A stretch of 64,000 nt of DNA, from NCBI GenBank assembly GCA_031376385.1, contig JANMDQ010000015.1, forward strand, positions 186,001 to 250,000, given 5' to 3'. The DNA comes from Aquisediminimonas sp031376385. GTDB lineage: Bacteria; Pseudomonadota; Alphaproteobacteria; Sphingomonadales; Sphingomonadaceae. The position numbers and the translations under genes are program-made. Positions 8,281 to 17,053 of this stretch are shown here, in pieces (position 1 is the stretch's first letter; every line of letters begins with the position of its first letter). The notes under the pieces were generated by a model. That model did no database searches. It worked only from the letters and a program-made list of their open reading frames with translations, and was not told the origin of the DNA.

Positions 8281-9363
8281 ATGACAGATATCGCTTCCCT
8301 TCAGGCCCAAACCCTCGCCGCCATTGACGTCGCGCCGAACCTCGATGCGCTTGAGGCGGTGCGCATTGATGCGCTCGGCAAGCAGGGCAGCGTGTCGGCA
8401 TTGCTCAAGACCTTAGGCCAAATGTCGCCGGAGGAGCGGCAGGTTCAAGGCCCAGTGATCAACGGCCTGCGTGAGGCCGTGACGAACGCAATCGCTGCCA
8501 AGAAAACATCGCTCGAAACCGCAGCCCTCAACGCGCGCCTCTCTACCGAACGACTTGATATGACTCTCCCCGCGCCGGAAACGCCGCGCGGATCGGTCCA
8601 TCCGGTCAGCCAGGTGATGGATGAACTGGCGGAAATTTTCGCCGATATGGGTTTCGCGGTCGCCGAAGGGCCGGAGATTGAGGATGAGTGGCACAATTTC
8701 ACCGCCCTCAACATGCCTGAAACTCACCCCGCCCGCGCCATGCACGACACGTTCTACTTCCCTGATCAGATGGCCGTTGATGGCAAGAAGATGGTTCTGC
8801 GCACGCACACGTCGCCCGTTCAAATCCGCACGATGATGAGCCAGCAGCCGCCCATCCGCATCATTGCGCCGGGCCGCGTGTACCGGTCCGATTCCGATGC
8901 GACGCACACGCCGATGTTCCATCAGATTGAGGGGCTGGTGATCGATAAAGGCATCCACATGGGCCATCTTAAATGGACACTCGAAACATTCCTGAAGGCT
9001 TTTTTTGAACGCGATGACATCGTGCTGCGGCTGCGGCCCAGCTATTTCCCGTTCACGGAACCCTCTGCTGAAGTGGATGTTGGTTTTTCAATTGAAAAGG
9101 GCAAACGTGTGCTTGGCGGAACCGGCGGATGGATGGAGCTTCTCGGCTCTGGCATGGTGCATCCGAAGGTCATTTCGGCCTGCGGGCTGGACCCTGACGT
9201 TTATCAGGGGTTTGCCTTTGGCGTCGGCGTGGACCGGCTGGCGATGCTCAAATACGGGATGGATGATTTGCGCGCTTTCTTTGACGGCGATCTCCGCTGG
9301 CTCAAACATTACGGGTTCGGGGCGCTTGATGTGCCGACGCTGAGCGGGGGAGTGGGGGCATGA
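8281..9363 (+). CDS. pheS: Phenylalanyl-tRNA synthetase alpha subunit
   Basis: Catalytic subunit of the heterotetramer that charges tRNA-Phe. Seen: an N-terminal coiled-coil region, then a class II core with motif 1 near ETPRGSVHPV, motif 2 around RTHTSPVQIR...APGRVYRSD, and motif 3 GFAFGVGVDRLAMLKYG near the C-terminus. ATG 8281 gives 360 residues, the usual length; an in-frame start at 8272 is weaker. It overlaps pheT by 4 bp. Expression may be limited by the hairpin directly upstream. Confidence 0.97.
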   Translation: MTDIASLQAQTLAAIDVAPNLDALEAVRIDALGKQGSVSALLKTLGQMSPEERQVQGPVINGLREAVTNAIAAKKTSLETAALNARLSTERLDMTLPAPETPRGSVHPVSQVMDELAEIFADMGFAVAEGPEIEDEWHNFTALNMPETHPARAMHDTFYFPDQMAVDGKKMVLRTHTSPVQIRTMMSQQPPIRIIAPGRVYRSDSDATHTPMFHQIEGLVIDKGIHMGHLKWTLETFLKAFFERDDIVLRLRPSYFPFTEPSAEVDVGFSIEKGKRVLGGTGGWMELLGSGMVHPKVISACGLDPDVYQGFAFGVGVDRLAMLKYGMDDLRAFFDGDLRWLKHYGFGALDVPTLSGGVGA

Positions 9364-11726
9364 AATTCTCATTGAGCTGGCTCAAGGCGCATTTGGATAC
9401 TCATGCCGACGTGACGACTGTTGCAGAGACGCTGACGCGGATCGGCTTGGAAGTGGAAGGCATTGAAAACCCGGCGGAGCGGCTGAACGGTTTCCGAATC
9501 GCGAAAGTGTTAAGTGCCGCGCCGCATCCGCAGGCTGACAAACTACAAGTGCTGAGCGTGGATGCAGGCGAAGGCCCCGTGCAAGTGGTGTGCGGCGCGC
9601 CCAATGCGCGGGCTGGCTTGGTTGGCGTGTTCGGCATGGAAGGCGCAACGGTGCCTTCGAACGGCATGATCCTGAAAAAGACCGCCATTCGCGGCGTTGA
9701 GTCGAATGGCATGATGTGCTCATCACGCGAATTAGAGCTTGGTGATGATCATGACGGGATCATTGAACTGCCGGGAGATGCTATCGTCGGGATGGCCTTT
9801 GCCGATTACGCAGGAGCTGACGACCCGGTGATTGACGTGGCGATTACGCCTAATCGGCAGGACTGCATGGGTGTGCGCGGCATTGCGCGTGATTTGGCGG
9901 CAACGGAGATTGGGACGCTTCGTTCTCTCAATGCCAAGACTGTTGCGGTGAGTTTCCCATGCCCCACCGAAATCCGCACGGATGACCTCGAAGGCTGTCC
10001 CGCATTTTATGGCCGGGTGATCAAAGGCGTGACCAACGGCGTTTCGCCCGATTGGATGCAGGCGGGGCTGAAGTCGGCGGGACAGAGGCCTATTTCGGCG
10101 CTGGTTGATATCACCAATTATGTGATGCTTGATCACGGCCGGCCGAGCCATGCCTATGATCTGGCCAAGCTGACTGGAGCGGTTTTCGCGCGGCGGGCCA
10201 TCAACGGGGAAGTTGTCACGGCGCTTAATGGCAAGGACTATACGCTTACGTCGGAGATGACCGTGATTGCCGATGAAGCGGGCGTGCATGATATCGCAGG
10301 CATCATGGGTGGTGAGCATTCGGGATGTTCGGAAACGACGACGGATGTCCTGCTGGAAGTCGCCTATTTCACGCCTGAGCGAATCGCAAAGACGGGCCAG
10401 GCGCTGGCATTGACTTCAGACGCGCGGACCCGGTTTGAACGCGGCGTTGATCCGGCATTTCTGGAAGAGGGGCTGGAGATTGTCACGTCCCTCATCCTAG
10501 AGATTTGTGGCGGAGAGGCTTCTGACATTGTCCGGGCAGGCGAGCCTCCGCAGGTCGCGAAGACGCTTGTTTACGATCGTGGCCTATGCGCGCGGCTTGG
10601 CGGCGTTGACGTTGCGGCTGATCGGCAGAAAGCCATCCTTGAGTCGCTGGGTTTCAAAGTTTCCAACGATTGGACGGTCACTGTCCCCACATGGCGCCGT
10701 GATATCGATGGCTCGGCGGACTTAGTCGAAGAAATTATCCGCATCGTCGGTCTGGACACTGTTCCCTCAACTCCGCTGCCGCGCGCAGACGGCGTGGCGC
10801 GGCCAACGGCGACGCCCATCCAGTTGATCGAACGCAAAGTGCGGCGAACAGCGGCGGCGCGCGGGCTGAATGAAGCGATCAACTGGTCTTTCCTGCCGGA
10901 ACAAGAGGCGGCTGCTTTCGAAGGCGGCCTCTGGTCCCTCGCGAATCCGATCAGTGAGGACTTGAAGGTCATGCGGCCCTCGCTCCTCCCCGGATTGCTG
11001 AGCGCAGCGCAGCGCAACATGGATCGCGGTGCGGCGTCCGTTCGCTTGTTCGAAATCGGACGGCGCTATCTGGCGGACGGCGAACGGTTGACGCTTGGCC
11101 TAGTGCTGGCTGGCGATAAAACGCCGCGCGGCTGGGCTGCTGGCAAAGCAACCAAGTTTTATGCTTATGACGCCAAGGCCGAAGTTATGGCTCTGCTCGC
11201 GGCGGCAGGTGCTCCGGTTGATAATCTCCAAGTCATGGGGGAGGCGGGCGGCCATTATCACCCCGGCCAGTCGGCAACGCTGCGCCTTGGGCCGAAGACC
11301 ATCCTTGCCAGCTTTGGTGCGCTTCACCCGGTAACGGCGAAGGCATTTGATCTGGACGGTGCCGTCATTGCGGCGGAGATTTATCTGGATGCGATTCCGG
11401 CCAAGCGCTCGACGGGCTTCATGCGCCCGGCCTTCACGCCGCCTGCTTTGCAATCCGTTACCCGCGATTTCGCGTTTCTGGTTCCCGCTGATTTGGCGTC
11501 TGCGGATCTCATTCGGGCAACCAGAAGCGCCGATAAAGATAATATCGTTTCTGCGCGCCTATTTGACCAATTTGCAGGGCAAGGCGTTCCCGATGGGCAG
11601 AAGTCGCTGGCGATCGAAATCACGCTGCAACCATCCGAAAAAAGCTACACGGATGATGAACTGAAAGCGATTGCTGCCCGCGTCGTCGCTGCAGCTGAAA
11701 AGCTGGGCGCGACGTTGCGGGGCTGA
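9360..11726 (+). CDS. pheT: Phenylalanyl-tRNA synthetase beta subunit
   Basis: Large subunit of phenylalanyl-tRNA synthetase, 788 residues. Seen in order: an N-terminal EMAP/tRNA-binding domain (residues about 40-150, with ADKLQVLSVDAG and VCGAPNARAG), the B3/B4 editing domain (about 210-380, YVMLDHGRPSHAYDLAKL), a B5 domain, a degenerate synthetase core, and the C-terminal FDX-ACB anticodon-binding domain (last about 95 residues, with SVTRDFAFLVP). Starts ATG inside the end of pheS, so the subunits are coupled. Confidence 0.97.
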   Translation: MKFSLSWLKAHLDTHADVTTVAETLTRIGLEVEGIENPAERLNGFRIAKVLSAAPHPQADKLQVLSVDAGEGPVQVVCGAPNARAGLVGVFGMEGATVPSNGMILKKTAIRGVESNGMMCSSRELELGDDHDGIIELPGDAIVGMAFADYAGADDPVIDVAITPNRQDCMGVRGIARDLAATEIGTLRSLNAKTVAVSFPCPTEIRTDDLEGCPAFYGRVIKGVTNGVSPDWMQAGLKSAGQRPISALVDITNYVMLDHGRPSHAYDLAKLTGAVFARRAINGEVVTALNGKDYTLTSEMTVIADEAGVHDIAGIMGGEHSGCSETTTDVLLEVAYFTPERIAKTGQALALTSDARTRFERGVDPAFLEEGLEIVTSLILEICGGEASDIVRAGEPPQVAKTLVYDRGLCARLGGVDVAADRQKAILESLGFKVSNDWTVTVPTWRRDIDGSADLVEEIIRIVGLDTVPSTPLPRADGVARPTATPIQLIERKVRRTAAARGLNEAINWSFLPEQEAAAFEGGLWSLANPISEDLKVMRPSLLPGLLSAAQRNMDRGAASVRLFEIGRRYLADGERLTLGLVLAGDKTPRGWAAGKATKFYAYDAKAEVMALLAAAGAPVDNLQVMGEAGGHYHPGQSATLRLGPKTILASFGALHPVTAKAFDLDGAVIAAEIYLDAIPAKRSTGFMRPAFTPPALQSVTRDFAFLVPADLASADLIRATRSADKDNIVSARLFDQFAGQGVPDGQKSLAIEITLQPSEKSYTDDELKAIAARVVAAAEKLGATLRG

Positions 11727-11784
11727 TCTTTCCATTGGCGCTTTTCTGTGGGAGAAAGCATCAACGCTGTTCAGGAGTAAGAGT

Positions 11785-13215
11785 ATGATCAAGGCACGCT
11801 TTGGCACGTCAGTGCTTGCTATGGCCGTTCTCCTCGCCGGGTGCGGCGGCGGGGGATCGGGCGGGGGAGCAACCTCAGTGGCGTCTCCGCCACCGCCTCC
11901 GGCAGCCAGCACTGCCTGTTCGCTTCAAAACCGTCAGGAATTTGCAGCTAGGGTGCTGCGTGAATGGTATTTGTTTCCTGAAACGCTGCCTGCTTCGCTC
12001 AGCACCAACGGATTTGCGACGGTTAATGACTATATCGACGCACTGACCGCGACCGCGCGGAGCCAGCGACGGGACCGGTTTTTCAGCTATGTCACGTCGA
12101 TTGCCGAAGAGAATGCCTTTTTTGCATCCGGTGCTTCGGCAGGTTTGGGTGTTCGCCTGTCCACAGACACTGTGGCGCGCCGCGTATTGATTGCAGAGGC
12201 CTTTGAAGGCGCGCCGGGGCTTGCCGCAGGCATTGATCGTGGAACCGAAATTCTGGCGATTGGCACAACCAGCGCCAATCTACGCACAGTCAGTGACATC
12301 ATTGCAGCCGAAGGCGCTGCCGGTGTCAGCAATGCGCTGGGTCCGACGACGGCAGGCACAACTCGGGTGCTGCGCATCACGAACGCGGCGGGCACGCGCG
12401 AAGTTTCGGTTACAAAGGCGACGTTTGATCTCATCCCGGTCTCCGCAAGGTACGGTGCGCAAGTCATCAATGACGGGGCAAAGCGTGTCGGCTACCTCAA
12501 TCTGCGGACCTTCATTTCGTCGGCTGACCCACAATTGCGGACTGCGTTCGATAATTTCCGTACCCAAGGGATCACCGAATTTGTGATCGATTTTCGTTAT
12601 AACGGCGGTGGCCTAGTCTCAACGGCGGAACTGCTAATCAATTTGCTCGGGCGCAACCGGTCGAACAATGACATTCTGTCTGTCACGACTTTCCGGCCAG
12701 AAAAAGCGAGTAATAATTCGACGGAGCGTTTCTCTCAACAATCGCAGTCAGTCGCGCCGTTGAAAATCGCGTTTATCACGACCGGCTCAAGCGCGTCGGC
12801 CAGTGAATTGGTGATCAATGCAATGGTGCCTTATCTGGGCGCGAACATTGCGATTGTCGGCGCGAACAGCTTCGGTAAACCAGTGGGCCAGATCGCGATT
12901 GACCAGGCGGCGTGCGATGATCGGTTTCGTGTGATTGCTTTCTCCACCCAAAATGCCACAGGCGGCGGCTTCTATTATGATGGGCTCAAAGCAACTGTTC
13001 CTAACAGTTGCCAAGCAGCCGATGATGTGACGCGGCCACTGGGAGACGCGCAAGAAGCATCCGTTGCTCGCGCGCTTGATTTTCTGGGCGGTCGGTCATG
13101 CACGCCGATCGCATCCGGGGGGCAAGTGTCCCAGTCGGTTGGGGCTGGGCGCCCTCAATTGCTCACGCCCATGATTCCTACCGCGTCGCAGCGTGAGGTG
13201 CCGGGGCTGTTTTGA
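11785..13215 (+). CDS. S41-family (C-terminal processing) peptidase, lipoprotein
   Basis: Cell-envelope serine protease of the tail-specific protease family. Seen: a lipoprotein signal with lipobox LLAGC near residue 20, then a glycine/serine and proline linker, a PDZ-like region (about 130-200, GLGVRLSTD... and LAAGIDRGTEILAIG), and the S41 core with IDFRYNGGG and TTGSSASASELV, the serine of the latter being the probable nucleophile. ATG 11785 is preferred to the longer open frame because it gives the signal peptide and is preceded by AGGAGTAAG. The gene stands alone between pheT and the convergent lepB and ends directly at the lepB stop. Confidence 0.88.
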   Translation: MIKARFGTSVLAMAVLLAGCGGGGSGGGATSVASPPPPPAASTACSLQNRQEFAARVLREWYLFPETLPASLSTNGFATVNDYIDALTATARSQRRDRFFSYVTSIAEENAFFASGASAGLGVRLSTDTVARRVLIAEAFEGAPGLAAGIDRGTEILAIGTTSANLRTVSDIIAAEGAAGVSNALGPTTAGTTRVLRITNAAGTREVSVTKATFDLIPVSARYGAQVINDGAKRVGYLNLRTFISSADPQLRTAFDNFRTQGITEFVIDFRYNGGGLVSTAELLINLLGRNRSNNDILSVTTFRPEKASNNSTERFSQQSQSVAPLKIAFITTGSSASASELVINAMVPYLGANIAIVGANSFGKPVGQIAIDQAACDDRFRVIAFSTQNATGGGFYYDGLKATVPNSCQAADDVTRPLGDAQEASVARALDFLGGRSCTPIASGGQVSQSVGAGRPQLLTPMIPTASQREVPGLF

Positions 13216-14079
13216 TTACTCTGCCGTCTCCGCGCGCAGGCTTGAACCAGCGCGGCCTGATCTCAGTGCTGTCAGCCAACTGATCGGGTTCCACCACGTG
13301 CTTGTTCCATCAAGCGAGAAGGTAACAAATTCTGCCCGTCCGCCGATATTCTCAATTGGCACTGGCCCGCCAAGCCCACGTTCTTCGACGGAGAAGCGGC
13401 TGTCTGCTGATCGATCTCGGTTGTCACCCATCAGGAACACATGCCCTTCGGGGATAGTGATCGCAGCAAAATCATCAGCGTCGAATTTATAGCCAAGATC
13501 AATGGTGTCATAAGTGACACCATTCGGAAGAGTCTCGCGAACGATGGGCATTTCACATACCATTTTGCCGTCAGGTCCGCTGCGCAAAAGCCCTGGATAT
13601 TCGATGTCTTTGCACGGCGAATTGGCATCCACAGGTATCGTTTTATTAACCGGAGCCGCCCGTTTAATCGGAACGCCGTTGATGACGACCGTGCCATTGC
13701 GCACTTCGATCCGTTCACCGGGCAGGCCAATAACGCGTTTGATATAGTCTTCTCGCACGCCAATCGGTGTGGTGATGACGACATCGCCACGGTCAGGAAC
13801 GCTGCCAAGCAGACGCCCTTTCATGAATGGCATCAGGTGAAATGTGGGAGAGACATAGCTGTAACCATAAGGATATTTCGTCACGACCAAGCGGTCCCCG
13901 ACCAAAAGCCCCGGCATCATCGACTCTGATGGAATGTAGAAAGGCTTGGCAATGAAACTGTGGAAGCCCAGCACGGCTAGGATGAGCCAGAATATCCCCT
14001 TGGCCTCCGCAAACCAATCCACCGGCGCTTTAGCGGGCGTTTCTGCTTCGATCAGGGCTGTTTCAGTCGCTTCAGTCAC
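13216..14079 (-). CDS. lepB: Signal peptidase I
   Basis: Membrane protease that removes signal peptides from secreted proteins. Seen: a membrane anchor near residues 28-48, then the catalytic serine motif PSESMMPGLLVGD, the catalytic lysine segment DYIKRVIGLPGE, and the box E motif GDNRDRSADSR. Length 287 is typical for alphaproteobacteria. It is the last visible gene of the minus-strand group pyrE-pdxJ-acpS-lepB, 15 bases after acpS; rnc, often next in this group, is not here. Its stop abuts the stop of the convergent S41 peptidase gene with no room for a terminator between them. Confidence 0.96.
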   Translation of the reverse strand: MTEATETALIEAETPAKAPVDWFAEAKGIFWLILAVLGFHSFIAKPFYIPSESMMPGLLVGDRLVVTKYPYGYSYVSPTFHLMPFMKGRLLGSVPDRGDVVITTPIGVREDYIKRVIGLPGERIEVRNGTVVINGVPIKRAAPVNKTIPVDANSPCKDIEYPGLLRSGPDGKMVCEMPIVRETLPNGVTYDTIDLGYKFDADDFAAITIPEGHVFLMGDNRDRSADSRFSVEERGLGGPVPIENIGGRAEFVTFSLDGTSTWWNPISWLTALRSGRAGSSLRAETAE

Positions 14080-14094
14080 GGATGTCGGGCTTTC

Positions 14095-14496
14095 TTAAAG
14101 GGGCATAGCTTCGATAATCACAAAGGCCTGAGCCCATGGATGGTCATCGGTGAGCGTCAGATGAATGCGCGCCTCATAGCCCGCTGGTGTCACCGCGTCG
14201 AGCCGCGCTTTCGCGCCGCCGGTTAGCGCAAGCGTCGGCGCGCCGGACGGGGCATTGACCACGCCAATATCTCGCATGAAAACACCGCGTTTGAAGCCTG
14301 TGCCAACGGCTTTGCTGAAAGCTTCCTTTGCGGCAAAGCGTTTGGCCATCGTTCCTGCTTTGGTAAACGGGCGACGATTGCCCTTCGCGCGTTCAACCTC
14401 AGTGAAGACCCGCTGTTCAAATCGGTCGCCAAAACGGTCGAGCGATTTCTGAATGCGCTCGATGTTGCAGAGGTCAGAGCCGAGGCCGATAATCAT
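14095..14496 (-). CDS. acpS: Holo-[acyl-carrier-protein] synthase
   Basis: Transfers 4'-phosphopantetheine from coenzyme A to acyl carrier protein. Seen: IIGLGSDLCNIERI at the N-terminus with the metal-binding aspartate, and RFAAKEAFSKAVGTG with the second metal-binding glutamate, both AcpS signatures; 133 residues is the usual size. The start overlaps the pdxJ stop by 4 bp, so translation is probably coupled. Part of the conserved pdxJ-acpS-lepB arrangement. Confidence 0.96.
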   Translation of the reverse strand: MIIGLGSDLCNIERIQKSLDRFGDRFEQRVFTEVERAKGNRRPFTKAGTMAKRFAAKEAFSKAVGTGFKRGVFMRDIGVVNAPSGAPTLALTGGAKARLDAVTPAGYEARIHLTLTDDHPWAQAFVIIEAMPL

Positions 14497-15236
14497 GATC
14501 GCGTCGTCGGGCGCGCTTCATCCATGAGCATGCGCATCCGGCGGATGCTTTCATCCAACCCAATGAAGATCGCCTCACCAATCAAATAGTGGCCGATGTT
14601 CAATTCCGCGATCTGGGGAATGGCGGCAATAGGCTGAACATTATCGAATGTCAGGCCATGGCCAGCATGGGGTTCGATGCCATTCTTCACTGCCAGCGCC
14701 GCCGCATCGGCGATACGGCGCAACTCCGCCTCTCGCTCCGCGCCTTCGCTGTGCGCATATTTCCCTGTATGAAGCTCCACAACTGGCGCGCGCAGGCGGA
14801 TCGCGGCGTCAATCTGACGCGCGCTTGGTTCAATGAAGAGGCTAACGCGAATCCCTGCATCATTTAGGCGCGTGACGATGGGGGCCAAATGATTGTGTAG
14901 CCCTGCTGCGTCCAGCCCGCCTTCAGTTGTCCGTTCCTCGCGGCGCTCAGGCACAATGCAGGCTGCGTGCGGTTTGTGGCGCAGGGCAATTTCTACCATT
15001 TCCTCAGTCGCCGCCATTTCAAGGTTCACGGGCAGGCGCACGCGCTCCATGATAGCCGTCAGATCCTCATCGCGAATGTGTCGCCGGTCTTCACGCAAGT
15101 GAACCGTAATTCCGTGACCGCCCGCCGCCTCGACGATTTCAACTGCGCGCATTGGATCGGGATGCATGCCGCCGCGCGCGTTGCGGATCGTCGCGACATG
15201 ATCGATATTCACTCCAAGGCGTAGACGAGGTATCAC
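14493..15236 (-). CDS. pdxJ: Pyridoxine 5'-phosphate synthase
   Basis: Last step of DXP-dependent vitamin B6 synthesis: condenses 3-amino-2-oxopropyl phosphate with 1-deoxyxylulose 5-phosphate. Seen: LRLGVNIDHVATIRNARGG at the N-terminus, REDRRHIRDEDL, and a TIM-barrel C-terminus with NIGHYLIGEAIFIGL. The GTG at 15236 is chosen: it gives the usual start and 247 residues, has AAGGAAG just upstream, and lies one base after the pyrE stop. The longer frame to 15326 would overlap pyrE and add a non-conserved tail. Confidence 0.95.
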   Translation of the reverse strand: MIPRLRLGVNIDHVATIRNARGGMHPDPMRAVEIVEAAGGHGITVHLREDRRHIRDEDLTAIMERVRLPVNLEMAATEEMVEIALRHKPHAACIVPERREERTTEGGLDAAGLHNHLAPIVTRLNDAGIRVSLFIEPSARQIDAAIRLRAPVVELHTGKYAHSEGAEREAELRRIADAAALAVKNGIEPHAGHGLTFDNVQPIAAIPQIAELNIGHYLIGEAIFIGLDESIRRMRMLMDEARPTTRS

Positions 15237-15237
15237 T

Positions 15238-15822
15238 TCAAACTTCCTTTCGGCTGCCCGGTTTAATGGCAGGAATGGCGGCCAGTTCGGGAGGAAGCGC
15301 GTCGGCGGAATATGTGGGTACATCAATACGGATCAAGGGGAAGAAAGGCACGCCGAGATTTGCTGTTCCGCCGGACCGGTCAACCAGTGACGCCTCGGCA
15401 ATAACCACTGCCCCGGCACGTTCAGCCGCAGCAATGGCTTCGCGCGATGAAAGTCCGGTTGTTACGACATCCTCCACCATCAAAACGCGTTGCCCCGGTG
15501 TGATGGAAAAACCACGGCGCAGTTCGAATACTCCTTCGGGGCGTTCAAGAAAAAACGCGTCTGTGCCCAGCGCGCGGCCCATTTCATGGCCGATGATGAT
15601 GCCGCCCATTGCAGGTGACACAACGGCGTCAATCTGGTGCCGGATGTCTGCGGGGATGCGGCTGGCGATTTCTTCGGCCAATCGTGCCGCGCGGGCAGGG
15701 TTCATGAGAACGCGAGCGCATTGCAGATATTTAGGGCTGCGAAGTCCCGATGAGAGGATGAAATGACCCTCCAGCAAGGCGTCTGCTGCGCGGAATTCGT
15801 TCAGGATATCATCGTCAGTCAC
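15238..15822 (-). CDS. pyrE: Orotate phosphoribosyltransferase
   Basis: Converts orotate and PRPP to orotidine 5'-monophosphate in pyrimidine synthesis. Seen: the PRPP-binding loop VLMVEDVVTTGLSSREAI near residue 110-128, preceded by FFLERPEGVFELRRGFSI. Length 194 matches the alphaproteobacterial form. First gene of the minus-strand group leading to pdxJ, acpS and lepB. It is divergent from ctaC, and the 203-bp gap between them carries two short palindromes. Confidence 0.95.
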   Translation of the reverse strand: MTDDDILNEFRAADALLEGHFILSSGLRSPKYLQCARVLMNPARAARLAEEIASRIPADIRHQIDAVVSPAMGGIIIGHEMGRALGTDAFFLERPEGVFELRRGFSITPGQRVLMVEDVVTTGLSSREAIAAAERAGAVVIAEASLVDRSGGTANLGVPFFPLIRIDVPTYSADALPPELAAIPAIKPGSRKEV

Positions 15823-15849
15823 TGGATCGCTTTCATAGGCCGTTGCGTT

Positions 15850-15915
15850 TTATGCATAAGCGGAGGATGCATTTGCATCAAGGCGGGGCGGAAAACTGTC
15901 CAAAATATCTATAAT
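15850..15915. promoter_or_regulatory. Palindrome pair and promoter-like site between pyrE and ctaC
   Basis: TTATGCATAA (15850-15859) and GATGCATTTGCATC (15866-15879) are two perfect inverted repeats 6 bp apart. TATAAT occurs at 15910-15915 facing ctaC, without a convincing -35. The palindromes could bind a regulator of pyrE, ctaC or both; identity unknown. Confidence 0.35.
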
Positions 15916-16025
15916 GATGTATTGAGGCATCCGGCAGACCCGCTTATAGCCGCGACCAATCGAAGACGAGTTTTCGCCATGCGGGCGTCAGTTTTGTCAA
16001 TCGAACCACCGAATCGGAAGATGAC

Positions 16026-17048
16026 ATGCACAAGATTAAGTCAGCACTTCTGGCGATCGGACTGGCAGTTGCCGCTCAGGCACCTGCTCTGTCTCAACCG
16101 GCTGCGGCTCCCGCCGTGCCGACAGTGGCGCCTGTTGCCGCTGCGCCAACGCCAGCAGCCCCCATCACCTCAGCGACGCCTGTGGTTAAAGCTGATGCGG
16201 CCAAACCGGCCGAGACAACAATTGGCACGTCAAAACCTGTCGCTGGCATGGGCCAGCCAGTAGACAAAAATTATACTATCCAACCTCAAGTCACAAAGTT
16301 GGGTGAACAGGCGCTTTGGATGCACAATGCCATCCTGATGCCTGTGATGGTTGGTATTTCAGTCTTTGTGCTCGGTTTGATGATGTTTGTGGCGTTTCGG
16401 TTTCGCCGCAAGGCCAATCCCGTCCCGTCCAAAACGACGCACAATACTTTTATCGAAATCGTATGGACGCTGATTCCAGTTCTTATTTTGGTCGTAATTG
16501 CGGTTCCGTCAATCCAATTGCTTGCGGCTCAATATAAGCCCGCACCAGCCGACGCTGTGACGATCAAAGCCATTGGCAATCAATGGTTCTGGACGCATGA
16601 ATATCCCGATTATGGGCTTGAAGTAACATCCAACATGCTGTCCGAATCCGATGCGAAAGCGCGGGGGGAGCCTCGGTTGCTCGCAGTTGACAATCGCATT
16701 GTCCTGCCAGTGAATAAACCCATTCGGCTTCTCACTACGGCAAATGATGTGATCCACGCGTGGGCCATGCCGGCATTCTGGATCAAGATGGACGCTATTC
16801 CGGGGCGGATCAACGAAACCAGCTTCACGGTTGAAAAGACTGGCGTATACTACGGCCAATGTTCTGAATTGTGCGGCATCAAACACGCTTATATGCCGAT
16901 CGCCGTCGAGGTGGTATCAGAAGCTGATTTTAAGGCTTGGGTTTTGGCCAAGGGCGGGAAACTGCCTGAAGATAAAGCATCTGCGGCAACTGCACCCGCC
17001 ACCCCTGCTGCTCCTGCGGCGGCTCCAGCCGCTGCACCAAAAGGTTAA
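16026..17048 (+). CDS. ctaC: Cytochrome c oxidase subunit II
   Basis: Receives electrons from cytochrome c through a binuclear CuA centre in the periplasm. Seen: a signal peptide (ALLAIGLAVAAQAPALS), a long alanine/proline-rich segment (residues about 25-80), two transmembrane helices (about 100-125 and 140-165), and the CuA site with C279, C283, H287 and M290 in GQCSELCGIKHAYM. A second alanine/proline tail closes the protein. First gene of the aa3-type oxidase operon; ctaD follows after 5 bases. The alanine/proline ends vary in this family and are not unusual. Confidence 0.96.
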   Translation: MHKIKSALLAIGLAVAAQAPALSQPAAAPAVPTVAPVAAAPTPAAPITSATPVVKADAAKPAETTIGTSKPVAGMGQPVDKNYTIQPQVTKLGEQALWMHNAILMPVMVGISVFVLGLMMFVAFRFRRKANPVPSKTTHNTFIEIVWTLIPVLILVVIAVPSIQLLAAQYKPAPADAVTIKAIGNQWFWTHEYPDYGLEVTSNMLSESDAKARGEPRLLAVDNRIVLPVNKPIRLLTTANDVIHAWAMPAFWIKMDAIPGRINETSFTVEKTGVYYGQCSELCGIKHAYMPIAVEVVSEADFKAWVLAKGGKLPEDKASAATAPATPAAPAAAPAAAPKG

Positions 17049-17053
17049 ACATT

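Noticed and set aside
15237..15326. 30-residue N-terminal extension of pdxJ
   Set aside because: It would overlap pyrE and the GTG at 15236 has its own ribosome site.
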